From AC-32 sp963704005 (GTDB taxonomy: Bacteria > Actinomycetota > Thermoleophilia > Gaiellales > Gaiellaceae): a DNA stretch of 64,000 bases. The position numbers and the translations under genes are program-made. Below the pieces are notes generated by a model. It worked only from the letters and a program-made list of their open reading frames with translations. It made no database searches and was not told where the DNA came from. The stretch lies in contig CAVPGJ010000001.1 in assembly GCA_963704005.1 (NCBI GenBank), positions 868,001-932,000 on the forward strand. The letters run 5' to 3'. Shown here one piece after another: positions 25,979 through 34,410 of this stretch; positions within the stretch are counted from its first letter, which is position 1, and every line of letters begins with the position of its first letter.

Positions 25979-26776
25979 TCAGGTCAGGGCGAGAATCGCG
26001 TAGTACGACGCCACCGCAGCGAACAGGAGCGCGTCGATTCGATCGAGCACTCCGCCGTGCCCGAGGAGCAGGCCGCCCGAGTCCTTGACGCCAAGATCGC
26101 GCTTGACCGCGGACTCGAACAGGTCTCCGAGCGGCGCGGAGACCGCGATCGCGGCCCCGAGGGCGAGCGACTGCGGGACGTCCATGAAGTCGGAGTGGTA
26201 GAGCGCGAAGAACGGCACGAGGACCGCCGTGATCGTCCCGGCCGCCAGGCCCTCCCAGGTCTTGCCCGGCGAGAGCACCGGCGCCATGCGGTGCCGTCCG
26301 ATCAACGCGCCGACGCCGTAGGCGACCGTGTCGGAGCCGAACACCGCCAGCAGGACGGTGAAGACGGCGAGCCGTCCGTGCTTGGTCGGGTCGATCGCCC
26401 GCAACAGGACGACGTGGGCGAGGCCGAGGCCGATCCAGGCGCTGCCCAGGACGGTGGCGCCGACGGCCACCGTGAGCGACTGGCGCGTCTGCGAGATGCC
26501 CTTGAGCAGGAAGGCAAGCAGGAGGGTGAACATGAAGCCGCCCACCATCCAGACGGGCCCGCCCAGCCAGGCTCCGAAGATGGCCAGGACGCCGCCCGAG
26601 TACCCCGCCAGCACGAGCGGGCGCAGCGGCCGCGCGATCCAGAAGAACTCGTGCAGGGCGATCACGGCGGCGACGGCGGCCAGCGCGAACAGCCACCAGT
26701 CTCCGAGCCAGACCAGGTACAGGACGACCGGCAGCCCGACGACTGTCACCACCACCCGCGAGAGGAGCGGTTTCAT
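25979..26776 (-). CDS. cdsA: Phosphatidate cytidylyltransferase
   Basis: 265 residues with about eight membrane helices. The CDS signature is at the C-terminus: ESAVKRDLGVKDSGGLLLGH followed by GGVLDRIDALL. It makes CDP-diacylglycerol, the substrate of the PgsA-type enzyme encoded at 15.5 kb. It overlaps uppS by four bases (ATGA). A small hairpin ACGGCT-GAA-AGCCGT lies just downstream at 25957-25971. Confidence 0.93.
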   Translation of the reverse strand: MKPLLSRVVVTVVGLPVVLYLVWLGDWWLFALAAVAAVIALHEFFWIARPLRPLVLAGYSGGVLAIFGAWLGGPVWMVGGFMFTLLLAFLLKGISQTRQSLTVAVGATVLGSAWIGLGLAHVVLLRAIDPTKHGRLAVFTVLLAVFGSDTVAYGVGALIGRHRMAPVLSPGKTWEGLAAGTITAVLVPFFALYHSDFMDVPQSLALGAAIAVSAPLGDLFESAVKRDLGVKDSGGLLLGHGGVLDRIDALLFAAVASYYAILALT

Positions 26777-27510
26777 CGACCGCCGTAGCGGCGGCGCCGG
26801 CCGGCGTAGGCCGCCAGCGCCTGCTCGAGCTCCGCGTGGCCGAAGTCCGGCCAGAGGGTGTCCACGAACACGAGCTCCGAGTAGGCGAGCTGCCAGAGCA
26901 GGAAGTTGGAGATCCGCAGCTCGCCCGACGTCCGGATCAAGAGGTCGGGATCGGGCAGCTCCGGCGCGTAGAGATTGGCGCGGAGGACGTCCTCGTCGAT
27001 CTCCGCCGGGTCGATCCCGGACTCCGCCAGCCGACGCGCCGCCTCGACCAGCTCGGCCCGCCCGCCGTAGTCGAGCGCGACCCAGAGGTTGAGCCGGTCG
27101 TTGCCGGCGGTCTCCTCCTCGAGGCGCTGCATCTGGGCGCGCAGGCCGGCCGAGGCGCGGTCGCGCCGGCCGATGAAGCGGGTGCGCACGCCCTGGCGCA
27201 CGAGATCGGGGAGCTCGCGCTCGATCGTCTCGCCGAAGATGTCCATCAGCGAGTCGACCTCGCCCTCGGGCCGCGACCAGTTCTCGGTCGAGAAGGCGTA
27301 GACGACGAGGGTCTCGAGGCCGAGGTCGATCGCCGCCTCGACCGTCCGCCTGAGCGCGCGGGTGCCCTCGCGGTGGCCCGCCTCGACCGGAAGGTCGCGT
27401 TTCGTCGCCCAGCGCCCGTTCCCGTCCATGATGATCGCGACGGTCCTGGCCTGCTCGCCGCGCGGGTCGGCGGTCACGGTTCCTAGGAAGTTTGGCGCCT
27501 CATGCGTCAA
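26773..27510 (-). CDS. uppS: Isoprenyl transferase (undecaprenyl diphosphate synthase family)
   Basis: 245 residues. VAIIMDGNGRWATKRDLPVE, GHREGTRALRRTV, YAFSTENWSRP and LLIRTSGELRISNFLLWQLA are the conserved cis-prenyltransferase blocks. It builds the lipid carrier for peptidoglycan and glycans. It starts four bases inside the frr 3' end. Confidence 0.95.
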   Translation of the reverse strand: MTHEAPNFLGTVTADPRGEQARTVAIIMDGNGRWATKRDLPVEAGHREGTRALRRTVEAAIDLGLETLVVYAFSTENWSRPEGEVDSLMDIFGETIERELPDLVRQGVRTRFIGRRDRASAGLRAQMQRLEEETAGNDRLNLWVALDYGGRAELVEAARRLAESGIDPAEIDEDVLRANLYAPELPDPDLLIRTSGELRISNFLLWQLAYSELVFVDTLWPDFGHAELEQALAAYAGRRRRYGGR

Positions 27511-28067
27511 ACCTCCATGATCTCCGCTTCCTTGCGCTTCAGAAGCTCGTCGATCTTGTGGACGTGGTCATCGGTGAGCTTCTGGACGTGCTCCTCGGCG
27601 CGGTGCTCCTCGTCGCTGCCGACCTCGCCCTTGTCGACGAGCTCCTTCAGGTGGTGCATCACGTCGCGGCGGACGTTGCGGACGGCGACCTTGCCCTCCT
27701 CGGCCATGTGGCGGACGACCTTGACGAGCTCCTTGCGCCGCTCCTCCGTCAGCTGCGGGATCGGCAGGCGGATCAGCTTGCCGTCATTGGACGGGGTCAG
27801 CCCGAGGTCGGACTCCTGGATCGCCCGCTCGATCTGCGCGACCGAGTTGGGGTCGAACGGCTGGATCGTCAGCATTCGCGGCTCGGGCGCGTTGATCGTC
27901 GCGAGCTGCTTCAGCGGCGTCTGCTGGCCGTAGTAGTCGATCTGCACGCGGTCGAGCAGGGCCGGCGAGGCGCGGCCGGTGCGCAGCGTCGTGAACTCGG
28001 CGTGCGCGGCCTCGACCGACTTGTCCATCCGTCTGGTCGCATCCTGAATCAGGTCGTCGATCGCCAT
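27507..28067 (-). CDS. frr: Ribosome recycling factor
   Basis: 186 residues, normal length. It begins IQDATRRMDKSVEAAHAEFT, then LRTGRASPALLDRVQIDYYG and the conserved RLPIPQLTEERRKELVKVVR. It splits post-termination ribosomes with EF-G. It lies nine bases after pyrH. Confidence 0.96.
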   Translation of the reverse strand: MAIDDLIQDATRRMDKSVEAAHAEFTTLRTGRASPALLDRVQIDYYGQQTPLKQLATINAPEPRMLTIQPFDPNSVAQIERAIQESDLGLTPSNDGKLIRLPIPQLTEERRKELVKVVRHMAEEGKVAVRNVRRDVMHHLKELVDKGEVGSDEEHRAEEHVQKLTDDHVHKIDELLKRKEAEIMEV

Positions 28068-28076
28068 GTCAATTCC

Positions 28077-28832
28077 TTACGGGGTCGAGACGAGCGTGCC
28101 GACGCGCTCGCCGGAGACGACTCTACGGATGTTTCCGTCTTCGAGCGCGAAGACGTAGATCGGGAGCTTGTTCTCCATGCAGAGCGAGAGCGCGGTCGTG
28201 TCCATCACCTTCAGGCCGCGCTCGATTGCCTGCAGATGCGTGATCTCCGGCAGCAGCCGCGCATCCGGGTCGACGCGCGGATCGCCGTCGAGCACCCCCG
28301 GGACTGCGTGCTTGGCCATCAGGATCGCCTCCGCGCCGGTCTCGAGCGCGCGCAGGGCGGCGGCGGTGTCGGTGGTGAAGAACGGGTTGCCCGTGCCGGC
28401 CGCGAAGATCACGATCCTCCTCTTCTCCAGGTGCCGGATCGCACGGCGGCGGATGTACGGCTCGGCCACCTCGGCGGCGGCGAGGGCCGAGAGCACGCGG
28501 GTCTGGGCGCCGCGGCTCTCCAGTGCATCCTGGAGCGCGAGCGCGTTCAGAAGGGTCGCGAGCATGCCTGCGTAGTCGGCCGTCGCCCGGTCCATGCCTT
28601 CGGCCGCCGCCTCGATGCCACGGTAGATGTTTCCGGCGCCGACCACGATCGAGAGCTCGACCCCGCTCGCGTGAACGGAGACGATCTCCTCGGCCAGCGT
28701 GGCGATTCGCCCCGGGTCGAGGCCGTAGGGCTTGTCGCCCATCAAGGCCTCGCCGGAGAGCTTCAGCAGGACCCGGTGGAAGGCGGGCTTGCCGGGCTCG
28801 GCCGCGCGCTCCTGGGGAACCGTCTCCGTCAC
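28077..28832 (-). CDS. pyrH: UMP kinase
   Basis: 251 residues from GTG 28832, which overlaps the tsf stop by four bases (GTGA). The amino-acid kinase fold shows HRVLLKLSGEALMGDKPYGL, IVVGAGNIYRG, GMLATLLNALALQDALE, FAAGTGNPFFTTDTAAALRA and MDTTALSLCMENKLPIYVF. It makes UDP from UMP for nucleotide-sugar and RNA synthesis. Confidence 0.95.
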   Translation of the reverse strand: MTETVPQERAAEPGKPAFHRVLLKLSGEALMGDKPYGLDPGRIATLAEEIVSVHASGVELSIVVGAGNIYRGIEAAAEGMDRATADYAGMLATLLNALALQDALESRGAQTRVLSALAAAEVAEPYIRRRAIRHLEKRRIVIFAAGTGNPFFTTDTAAALRALETGAEAILMAKHAVPGVLDGDPRVDPDARLLPEITHLQAIERGLKVMDTTALSLCMENKLPIYVFALEDGNIRRVVSGERVGTLVSTP

Positions 28833-29632
28833 TCCGCCAGGGCGTAGCGGACGAACTCGAGCACCTCGGCTCCCTCCTCCGCCAGCGCCTTCGCGACCGT
28901 CGTGGACGGATCGTGGATCCAGGCCTGCTCGGCCAGCGCAGCGACCGCGAGGAACTCCTTGCGCAGCCGCCCCTCGACGATCTTCGCGCGAACCTCCTCG
29001 GGCTTGTCCACGACGTCCGGCTGCTGCGCGTAGATCGCTCGCTCGGCCTCCAGCTCTTCCATCGGGATCTCGCCGGCGGTGAGGAAGCGCGGCGCGGCGA
29101 ACGAGATGTGCATCGCGAGCCGGCGGGCGAAGGCCGCGTCGCCGCCTTTCATCCTGAGGAGAACGCCGATCTTGTTCGCAGGCGGGTGTACGTACTCGGC
29201 GAGGAGCTCGCCGTCGCTGGTCTCCATGCGCGCGGCGCCGCGGAGCTCGACGTTCTCGCCGAGCCGGCCGATCAGCTCCAGCCGCCGCTCCTCGAGGGTC
29301 TCGGCCGCCTCGGGTCCGCCCTTCTCGACCGCCTCGAGCACGGCCTCGGCGAAGCCGAGGAACTCGTCGTTCTTCGACACCGGCTCGGTCTCGCAGCCGA
29401 TCGCGACGATCGCGCCGACGGAGCCCGAGACGGCGGCGAGCACCTCGCCTTCCGTCGTCTCGCGGCCGGCCTTCTTGCCCGCCGCTGCCATTCCCTGCTC
29501 GCGCAGGAGCCGCTGGGCAGCCTCGACGTCGCCGCCCGTCTCCTCCAGCGCGCGCTTGGCGGCCATCATGCCGGCGCCCGTGCGGTCGCGGAGCTCCTTG
29601 ACGAGGCTCGCGGAGATCTGCACCTGGCTCAT
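28829..29632 (-). CDS. tsf: Elongation factor Ts
   Basis: 267 residues. The UBA-like N-terminus carries VKELRDRTGAGMMAAKRALE, and the TDVAPAV-equivalent core reads VAIGCETEPVSKNDEF. It exchanges GDP on EF-Tu. Start ATG 29632 overlaps the rpsB stop by four bases. Confidence 0.95.
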   Translation of the reverse strand: MSQVQISASLVKELRDRTGAGMMAAKRALEETGGDVEAAQRLLREQGMAAAGKKAGRETTEGEVLAAVSGSVGAIVAIGCETEPVSKNDEFLGFAEAVLEAVEKGGPEAAETLEERRLELIGRLGENVELRGAARMETSDGELLAEYVHPPANKIGVLLRMKGGDAAFARRLAMHISFAAPRFLTAGEIPMEELEAERAIYAQQPDVVDKPEEVRAKIVEGRLRKEFLAVAALAEQAWIHDPSTTVAKALAEEGAEVLEFVRYALAE

Positions 29633-30549
29633 TCCGCCCCCTCCGGGACCGGAACGGGCTCGGGCACGGCCTCGGCGGACGGCGGCTCGGGCTCCGATTG
29701 AACCTCGGCCTCGGGGGCGGGCGCTTCCTCGGCCTCTGGGGCGGGCGCTTCCTCGGCCTCGGGGCGGGCGCTTCCTCGGCCTCTGGGGCGGGCGCTTCCT
29801 CGGCCTCTGGCTCTGCCTCCGGCTGCGTCTCCTCGGCGGGGGCCGGCGCGAAGTCCTCGGGAGTCGCCTTGGCCTTCCCTGCCTCGATCGCGTCGGCGAT
29901 CACGCGCACCGAGGAGGCTGCAGGAGCGGATCGCGTCGTCGTTGCCCGGGATCACGTAGTCGGCCTCGTCGGGATCGCAGTTGGTGTCGACGAGGGCGAT
30001 GATCGGCAGGCCGAGCCGGCGCGCCTCGCGCACCGCGAGCTGCTCCTTGCGCAGGTCGATGACGAGCATCGCGTCGGGCTGCTTGCGCATGTCCGCGACG
30101 CCGCCGAGGTTCGCCTCGAGCTTCTCGAGCTCGGCCTCCATGGCGATGCGCTCCTTGGGCGGCAGCAGCGCGAGCTGGCCCTCGTCCCGCAGGCGCCGCA
30201 GCTCGTGCAGGCGCTCGATCCGGTCTGAGATCGTCCGCCAGTTGGTCAAGAGGCCGCCGAGCCAGCGATGGTTGACGTAGGGCATGCCGGTGCGCTTCGC
30301 CTGCTCCTCGATCGCGTCCTGGGCCTGCTTCTTCGTGCCGACGAACAGGACGGTGCCGTTCCGCTCGGCGAGGTTGCGCGCGAACGTGGCGGCCTCCTCG
30401 AGCGCCTGCATGGTCTTCTGCAGGTCGATGATGTAGATGCCGCCGCGCTCGCCGAAGATGTAGCGCTTCATCTTCGGGTTCCAGCGGCGGGTCTGGTGGC
30501 CGAAATGGACCCCGGCCTCCAGGAGCTCTCGCATGGTGATGACGGACAC
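29629..30549 (-). CDS. rpsB: 30S ribosomal protein S2 with a repetitive acidic C-terminal tail (two frameshifts)
   Basis: The GTG at 30549 with an AAGGA site opens VSVITMRELLEAGVHFGHQT, followed by MKRYIFGERGGIYIIDLQKT and GGLLTNWRTI. After the S2 core, a slip near 29918 is needed to continue VRVIADAIEAGKA. The tail has four EAEEAPAP repeats, and a missing base near 29763 inside them restores the original frame to the stop. The two slips cancel, so the total length (about 306) is sensible. Only the sequence near the repeats is in doubt; the gene is essential. Confidence 0.9.
   Translation of the reverse strand: MSVITMRELLEAGVHFGHQTRRWNPKMKRYIFGERGGIYIIDLQKTMQALEEAATFARNLAERNGTVLFVGTKKQAQDAIEEQAKRTGMPYVNHRWLGGLLTNWRTISDRIERLHELRRLRDEGQLALLPPKERIAMEAELEKLEANLGGVADMRKQPDAMLVIDLRKEQLAVREARRLGLPIIALVDTNCDPDEADYVIPGNDDAIRSCSLLGARDRRRDRGREGQGDSRGLRAGPRRGDAAGGRARGRGSARPRGRGSARPEAEEAPAPEAEEAPAPEAEVQSEPEPPSAEAVPEPVPVPEGAE
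29703..29812 (-). repeat. 24-bp tandem repeat encoding EAEEAPAP in the S2 tail
   Basis: Four near-identical 24-bp units (ggggcgggcgcttcctcggc core on the plus strand). One unit is a base short, which causes the second rpsB frame slip. Confidence 0.8.
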
Positions 30550-30660
30550 GTTCTGATCCTTTCTTTCGGTTTGCGGCGGTTCTGCCGGCGAGAGTCGGGT
30601 GGAACCGGCCTTCCGTCTGGCCGGCACCGCCACCCGCGCGAGCTCGCCGGGTCGGGGTTC
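30550..30660 (-). promoter_or_regulatory. rpsB leader with a stable hairpin
   Basis: On the minus strand a hairpin forms between 30629-30619 and 30610-30599 (GGCCGG arm, 8-nt loop), followed by an AAGGA ribosome site. Many bacteria control rpsB by S2 binding its own leader. That this hairpin does so is a guess. A TACACT -10-like hexamer lies further upstream near 30680. Confidence 0.3.
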
Positions 30661-30728
30661 TGAGCCGCGGAAGTGTAGCCGAGGGGGTTCAAGCTTGGAC
30701 GCTTCCCACCCGATGGATAGGAGGGAGA

Positions 30729-31676
30729 GTGCCTGCGCGCGAGTCCGCAACCGCCCTGCAGAAGCTGGCCTCGGCGATCGAGAACGGCGCCTGGGACCTC
30801 GCCGTCGCGACGGTCGAGGAAGGCCTGCGCGACGATCAGGTTCCGTCGCTCCAGCGACTCGGCCGGCTCGGCCAGCTGGGCGACATGCCGACCTTCATCG
30901 CCGAGCTCGGGCGCGAGCTCGCGGAGCCCCGGCGGGAGCGCCTCCGGCTCGGCAGCGCGCTCGCCGCCCAGGCGCGCGAGCACGCGCGCGGGCGTGAGGC
31001 CCTCGGCTTCGCGCCGCGCGAGATCGTCGTCGAGTTCCTGCTCCTGCGCCGGGTGCTCTGGCGCTTCGTCTCCGAGCCAGCTGCCTTGCTCGGGCCCGAA
31101 GACGTGCTGCTGGTCGAGCACCGCCTGAACGACACGATCGACCGGTTGGTCGCCGAGTGCGTCGTCGCCTATTTCGACCGCGCCACCGCGGAGCTCTCGC
31201 GCCAAGCGCGCCACGACCAGCTCACGGGGCTGCTTCACCACCAGGCGTTCGTGCACGAGCTGGAGATGGAGCTCGAGCGCGCGACCCGCTACGGCCACTC
31301 GCTCACGCTGGTCTTCATCGACCTGGACGACTTCAAAGAGGTCAACGACACGCTCGGCCATCCAGCGGGCGACCAGGCGCTGAAGGCGTTCGCGGCGGCC
31401 TTCCGGGGTTCGCTGCGCACCTCCGACCTCGCCGGCCGGATGGGCGGCGACGAGTTCGCCGCATACCTGGTCGAGGCCGATGACGAGTCGGGGCCGCGGC
31501 TGCTCGTGCGTCTGCACGACCGGATCGACGAGCTGATCGAGATCGGGAAGCTGCCGGCTTCGTCGAGCTTCAGCGCCGGCTTCGCGTCGTTCCCGGACGA
31601 GGCGGCCGACGGCGATGCGCTCTTCCGGCTCGCCGACGAGCGGCTCTACGACGCGAAGCGCTCCAGCGCCGCCTGA
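30729..31676 (+). CDS. Soluble GGDEF diguanylate cyclase with RsbRD-like N-terminal domain
   Basis: 315 residues from GTG 30729 (AGGAGGG just upstream). The N-terminal helical domain (AREHARGREALGFAPREIVV then EFLLLRRVLWRF) resembles the RsbRD/globin-like sensor of stressosome-type proteins. The GGDEF domain has HDQLTGLLHHQAFVHELEME, LVFIDLDDFKEVNDTLGHPA, GGDEF at residues 239-243 and an RTSD inhibitory site five residues before it. No membrane segments. It probably makes c-di-GMP under feedback control. It is divergent to rpsB. Confidence 0.88.
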   Translation: MPARESATALQKLASAIENGAWDLAVATVEEGLRDDQVPSLQRLGRLGQLGDMPTFIAELGRELAEPRRERLRLGSALAAQAREHARGREALGFAPREIVVEFLLLRRVLWRFVSEPAALLGPEDVLLVEHRLNDTIDRLVAECVVAYFDRATAELSRQARHDQLTGLLHHQAFVHELEMELERATRYGHSLTLVFIDLDDFKEVNDTLGHPAGDQALKAFAAAFRGSLRTSDLAGRMGGDEFAAYLVEADDESGPRLLVRLHDRIDELIEIGKLPASSSFSAGFASFPDEAADGDALFRLADERLYDAKRSSAA

Positions 31677-31737
31677 GGCACCGACTCGGCGGCGCCGACC
31701 AGCGAGGCCACGGCGGCTCTGCCGAGGCGGCCGCCTA
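31676..31737. repeat. Two-hairpin palindromic repeat, copy R5
   Basis: Hairpin A variant is at 31677-31696 (loop ACTCGG). Hairpin B is at 31706-31732 (tip GGC-TCT-GCC). The element fills exactly the space between the TGA of the GGDEF gene (31674-31676) and the TAG of rluD (31735-31737), so both convergent genes end at its edges. Confidence 0.8.
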
Positions 31738-32644
31738 ACGCAGCTCGTTTGATCGCGGACTGCGATCCAACCTCTCGAGCACCGCCTCGAGCTCCGGCGG
31801 CAGCGGCGACTCGACCTCCACGTTCTCGCCGGTCACCGGATGTATGAACGCGAGCCTCCAGGCGTGCAGGAACTGGCGTCCGAGCTCCGGGTCGGTCACG
31901 CCGTACACGGGGTCGCCGACCACCGGCAGGCCGATCGCCGCCAGATGGACGCGGATCTGATGCGTGCGGCCGGTCTCCAGGCGCACGTCCAGCAGGGCGT
32001 GCCGGTCCAGGAGCCGCTCGACCTCGAAGTGCGTGACCGCGTCGCGCGGGCTGTCGGTGTCGAGCGAGATGGCGCGTCGGCTCGTGCCGGTCGCGGCCGA
32101 TCGGCGCCTCGATCCGTCCCCGGCGCGACCGCGGCTCGCCGCGCACGAGCGCCTTGTAGCGCCGCTCGAGCGCCCGCCGCCGGACGAGGCTGCGCAGGCC
32201 GCGATAGGCCTCCTCGCTGCGGGCGACGACGAGCAGGCCGGAGGTGTCGCGGTCGAGACGGTGGACGATCCCTGGACGGTCGCTCGACTCCCCTCCCGCG
32301 GCCCGGCCGAGCAGCCCGTGGACGAGCGTGCCGGTGGCGTGGCCGGGAGACGGGTGGACGACGATCCCGGCCGGCTTGTCGACGACGAGCAGGTGCTGGT
32401 CCTCGTAGGCGATCCGGAGCGGCACCTCCTCCGGCTCCAGCGGCCCCGGGGGCGCCGGCGGCTCGAGCTCGACCGTCTCGCCGCCCTCGAGCCGGTGGCT
32501 CTTGGGGCGCTGCTCGCCGTCGACCAGCACCGAGCCTTGCTCGAGCAGCCGCTCGGCCGCCGCCCGCGAGCCGACCTCCGCCAGTGAGGCGAGGAAGCGG
32601 TCGAGCCGCTCGCCCGCCGCCTCGTCCGGGACAGAGACTTTCAG
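31735..32644 (-). CDS. rluD: RluA/RluD-family pseudouridine synthase
   Basis: About 303 residues. An S4 domain (RLDRFLASLAEVGSRAAAER) is followed by the catalytic PGIVHRLDRDTSGLLVVARS and ALVRGEPRSRRGRIEAPIGR. After one extra base near 32070 the frame continues HFEVERLL and ETGRTHQIRVHLAAIGLPVV. The family modifies 23S rRNA uridines. The only in-frame start near the expected N-terminus is CTG 32644, overlapping the lspA stop as CTGA. Confidence 0.85.
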
Positions 32645-33198
32645 TGCTTCCGGCGCGGCGCTTCGCTCAGGACGAGCGCCACGAACAGGATCCCGACCCC
32701 GACGACGATGAACGAGTCCGCGAGGTTGAACGCCGGCCAGTAGCGGAAGTCGAGGAAGTCGGTGACGTGCCCGAGCCGGATCCGGTCGATCAGGTTCGAG
32801 GTCGAGCCGCCGATCAGGAGCCCGAGCGCGACCGGCAGCACCGGGTGCCGCGCCCCCGAGCGGGCGAAGAAGATCAGCATCCAGCCGACCGCCAGCGCCG
32901 TCAGCGCGGTGACGACCGAGGTCGCGCCGCCGAAGAGGCCGAAGGCGATGCCCGGGTTCTGGACGTGGTGGATCGAGAGGGGGCCGATCACGTGCAGCAA
33001 CTCGTCCAGCGACAGCTGGCTGGAGACGATCAGCTTCGTGATCTGGTCGGCGGCAACCGCGGCCAGGACGACGACGCTGAGCCCGAGCCACTGCGGGGCG
33101 CGGGCGGCGAGCGACCGCTTGGCGACCGACACCGGCGTCAGCGCGTCCGTGCTCGACCCCACGCGGACGTCGAGCGTCCGCGACCCCGGCTCGGTCAT
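32641..33198 (-). CDS. lspA: Prolipoprotein signal peptidase
   Basis: 185 residues from ATG 33198. Four membrane helices and the catalytic aspartates in STSNLIDRIRLGHVTDFLDF and WPAFNLADSFIVVGV. VQNPGIAFGLF is the conserved N-terminal block. It processes lipoproteins such as the two predicted in this window. An N-terminal extension of about 40 residues precedes the first helix. It is separated from dksA-like by repeat R6. Confidence 0.92.
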   Translation of the reverse strand: MTEPGSRTLDVRVGSSTDALTPVSVAKRSLAARAPQWLGLSVVVLAAVAADQITKLIVSSQLSLDELLHVIGPLSIHHVQNPGIAFGLFGGATSVVTALTALAVGWMLIFFARSGARHPVLPVALGLLIGGSTSNLIDRIRLGHVTDFLDFRYWPAFNLADSFIVVGVGILFVALVLSEAPRRKH

Positions 33199-33221
33199 AG
33201 GCTGGCCCTCTGACCGACGGC

Positions 33222-33298
33222 GGGTCGACCGGTCATTGCAGACGGACGCACCGGCAGAGCCGGCGCGTCCTGAGAACGCCATCGCAAGCGACGGCTCA
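33222..33298. repeat. Two-hairpin palindromic repeat, copy R6 (long form)
   Basis: It begins with the conserved flank GGGTCGACCGGTCATTGCAG. Hairpin B is GGACGCACCGGC-AGA-GCC... (33244-33270). Hairpin A is GCCATCGC-AA-GCGACGGC (33278-33295), touching the dksA-like stop codon at 33296. R7 and R9 share the same flank. Confidence 0.85.
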
Positions 33299-33664
33299 TC
33301 CTCGTTCTTCCTTTCGCTTGCAGTCGATGCACTGCGTCGTCCACGGCACGGCCTCGAGCCGCTCCGCGGCGATCGCCTGCCCACAGGCCTGGCAGGTTCC
33401 GTAGCTGCCGTTCTCGATGCGCTGGAGCGCCGCGTCGATCGCGGCGATCACGCGCTCCTCGTTCTCCTCGAGCGTGTAGTCGATCTCGCGGTCGAGGGTG
33501 ATCGTGGCGAGGTCGCCGGGATGGTTGTCGCTCGGGCCTTCCTGGGCCTCGTCCTCCATCGAGCCCGGGTTCTCGTCGTGCAGGTAGTCGAGCGCACCCT
33601 GGGCTCGCGAGCGCTCGGCCAGCAGGCGCCTGCGGAACTGCTCCGTGTCCACGGCGATGCTCAC
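33296..33664 (-). CDS. TraR/DksA-type zinc-finger protein
   Basis: 122 residues. An N-terminal coiled segment is followed by LENGSYGTCQACGQAIAAER-like sequence (IENGSYGTCQACGQ) and CIDCKRKEERG, the four-Cys zinc finger. DksA proteins act in the RNA polymerase secondary channel; actinobacterial members resemble CarD-unrelated TraR-like regulators, so the exact role is open. It overlaps the DUF167 gene by four bases. Confidence 0.85.
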   Translation of the reverse strand: MSIAVDTEQFRRRLLAERSRAQGALDYLHDENPGSMEDEAQEGPSDNHPGDLATITLDREIDYTLEENEERVIAAIDAALQRIENGSYGTCQACGQAIAAERLEAVPWTTQCIDCKRKEERG

Positions 33665-33939
33665 GAGATGGTTCCCTCCAGCCGCCGCTCGGTCTCTCGC
33701 GGGTCGATGCCTGCCATCTGGACGACCTTATCCCGCCCCGTCTGACCGGCGACGATCGACAGCGCCCGACGGGGAAGCCCGAGGCGCTCGGCGAGCAGTT
33801 TCAGCACGGCGTCGTTGGCCCTGCCGCCCTCGGCCGGCGCGGCAACCCGCACCTTCCAGGCGTCGCCGTAACGGCCGGCGATCTCGGTTTTCCGGGCGCC
33901 CGGAGAGACGCGCAGGCGGACGCGGGCCGTCGGTTCCAT
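33661..33939 (-). CDS. DUF167/YggU-family protein
   Basis: 92 residues from ATG 33939. VRLRVSPGARKTEIAGRYGD, VRVAAPAEGGRANDAVLKLL and SIVAGQTGRDKVV are the DUF167 signature blocks. Function unknown. It is commonly found next to yggT and divIVA in this kind of cluster, as here. Confidence 0.9.
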   Translation of the reverse strand: MEPTARVRLRVSPGARKTEIAGRYGDAWKVRVAAPAEGGRANDAVLKLLAERLGLPRRALSIVAGQTGRDKVVQMAGIDPRETERRLEGTIS

Positions 33940-33965
33940 TGGCCCAGTATAGGTTCGGCCGGCGG

Positions 33966-34391
33966 TCAGGCAGCCTCGGCGTCGGAGGCGTCCTCGGCGG
34001 CATCGAGAGCCGCTTCGAGGAGCGCCCGCACCTTCCTCGCCTCGGCGGTGAGACGCTCGCGCTCGGCCTTGGCGGCCATGGTGACGGCGCGGGCCTCGGC
34101 GTGGGCCTCCTCGAGGACCAGGTCGGCCTCCCGCTTCGCGTGCGCCTTCAGCTCGTGGGCGGATTTCTCCGCCGAGACGAGCGTCGTGCGCAGGAGCGAC
34201 TCGAGATCCTGGTGCCGGCTCAGCTCCGACTGGAGCTGCTCGATCCGGTCGGCAAACTCGGCGCGCTCCCGCCACGTCTGCTCGAACGACTGCTCGATCT
34301 CTTCCAGCAGCCGGTCGACCGGCCCGCGGCGGTAGCCGAGCACGCTCCGCTTGAGGCGGACGTGGTGGAGCTCGACTGGGGTGATGGTCAT
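33966..34391 (-). CDS. divIVA: DivIVA-domain cell-division/polarity protein
   Basis: 141 residues. It starts with the DivIVA lipid-binding region TITPVELHHVRLKRSVLGYR then RGPVDRLLEEIEQSF, followed by one long coiled coil to residue about 125 and an Ala/Asp/Glu tail. DivIVA marks curved membrane at poles and septa and recruits division or growth factors. It is part of the sepF-yggT-divIVA cluster. Confidence 0.88.
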   Translation of the reverse strand: MTITPVELHHVRLKRSVLGYRRGPVDRLLEEIEQSFEQTWRERAEFADRIEQLQSELSRHQDLESLLRTTLVSAEKSAHELKAHAKREADLVLEEAHAEARAVTMAAKAERERLTAEARKVRALLEAALDAAEDASDAEAA

Positions 34392-34410
34392 CCGGTTTTC
34401 ACCTCCTTCC

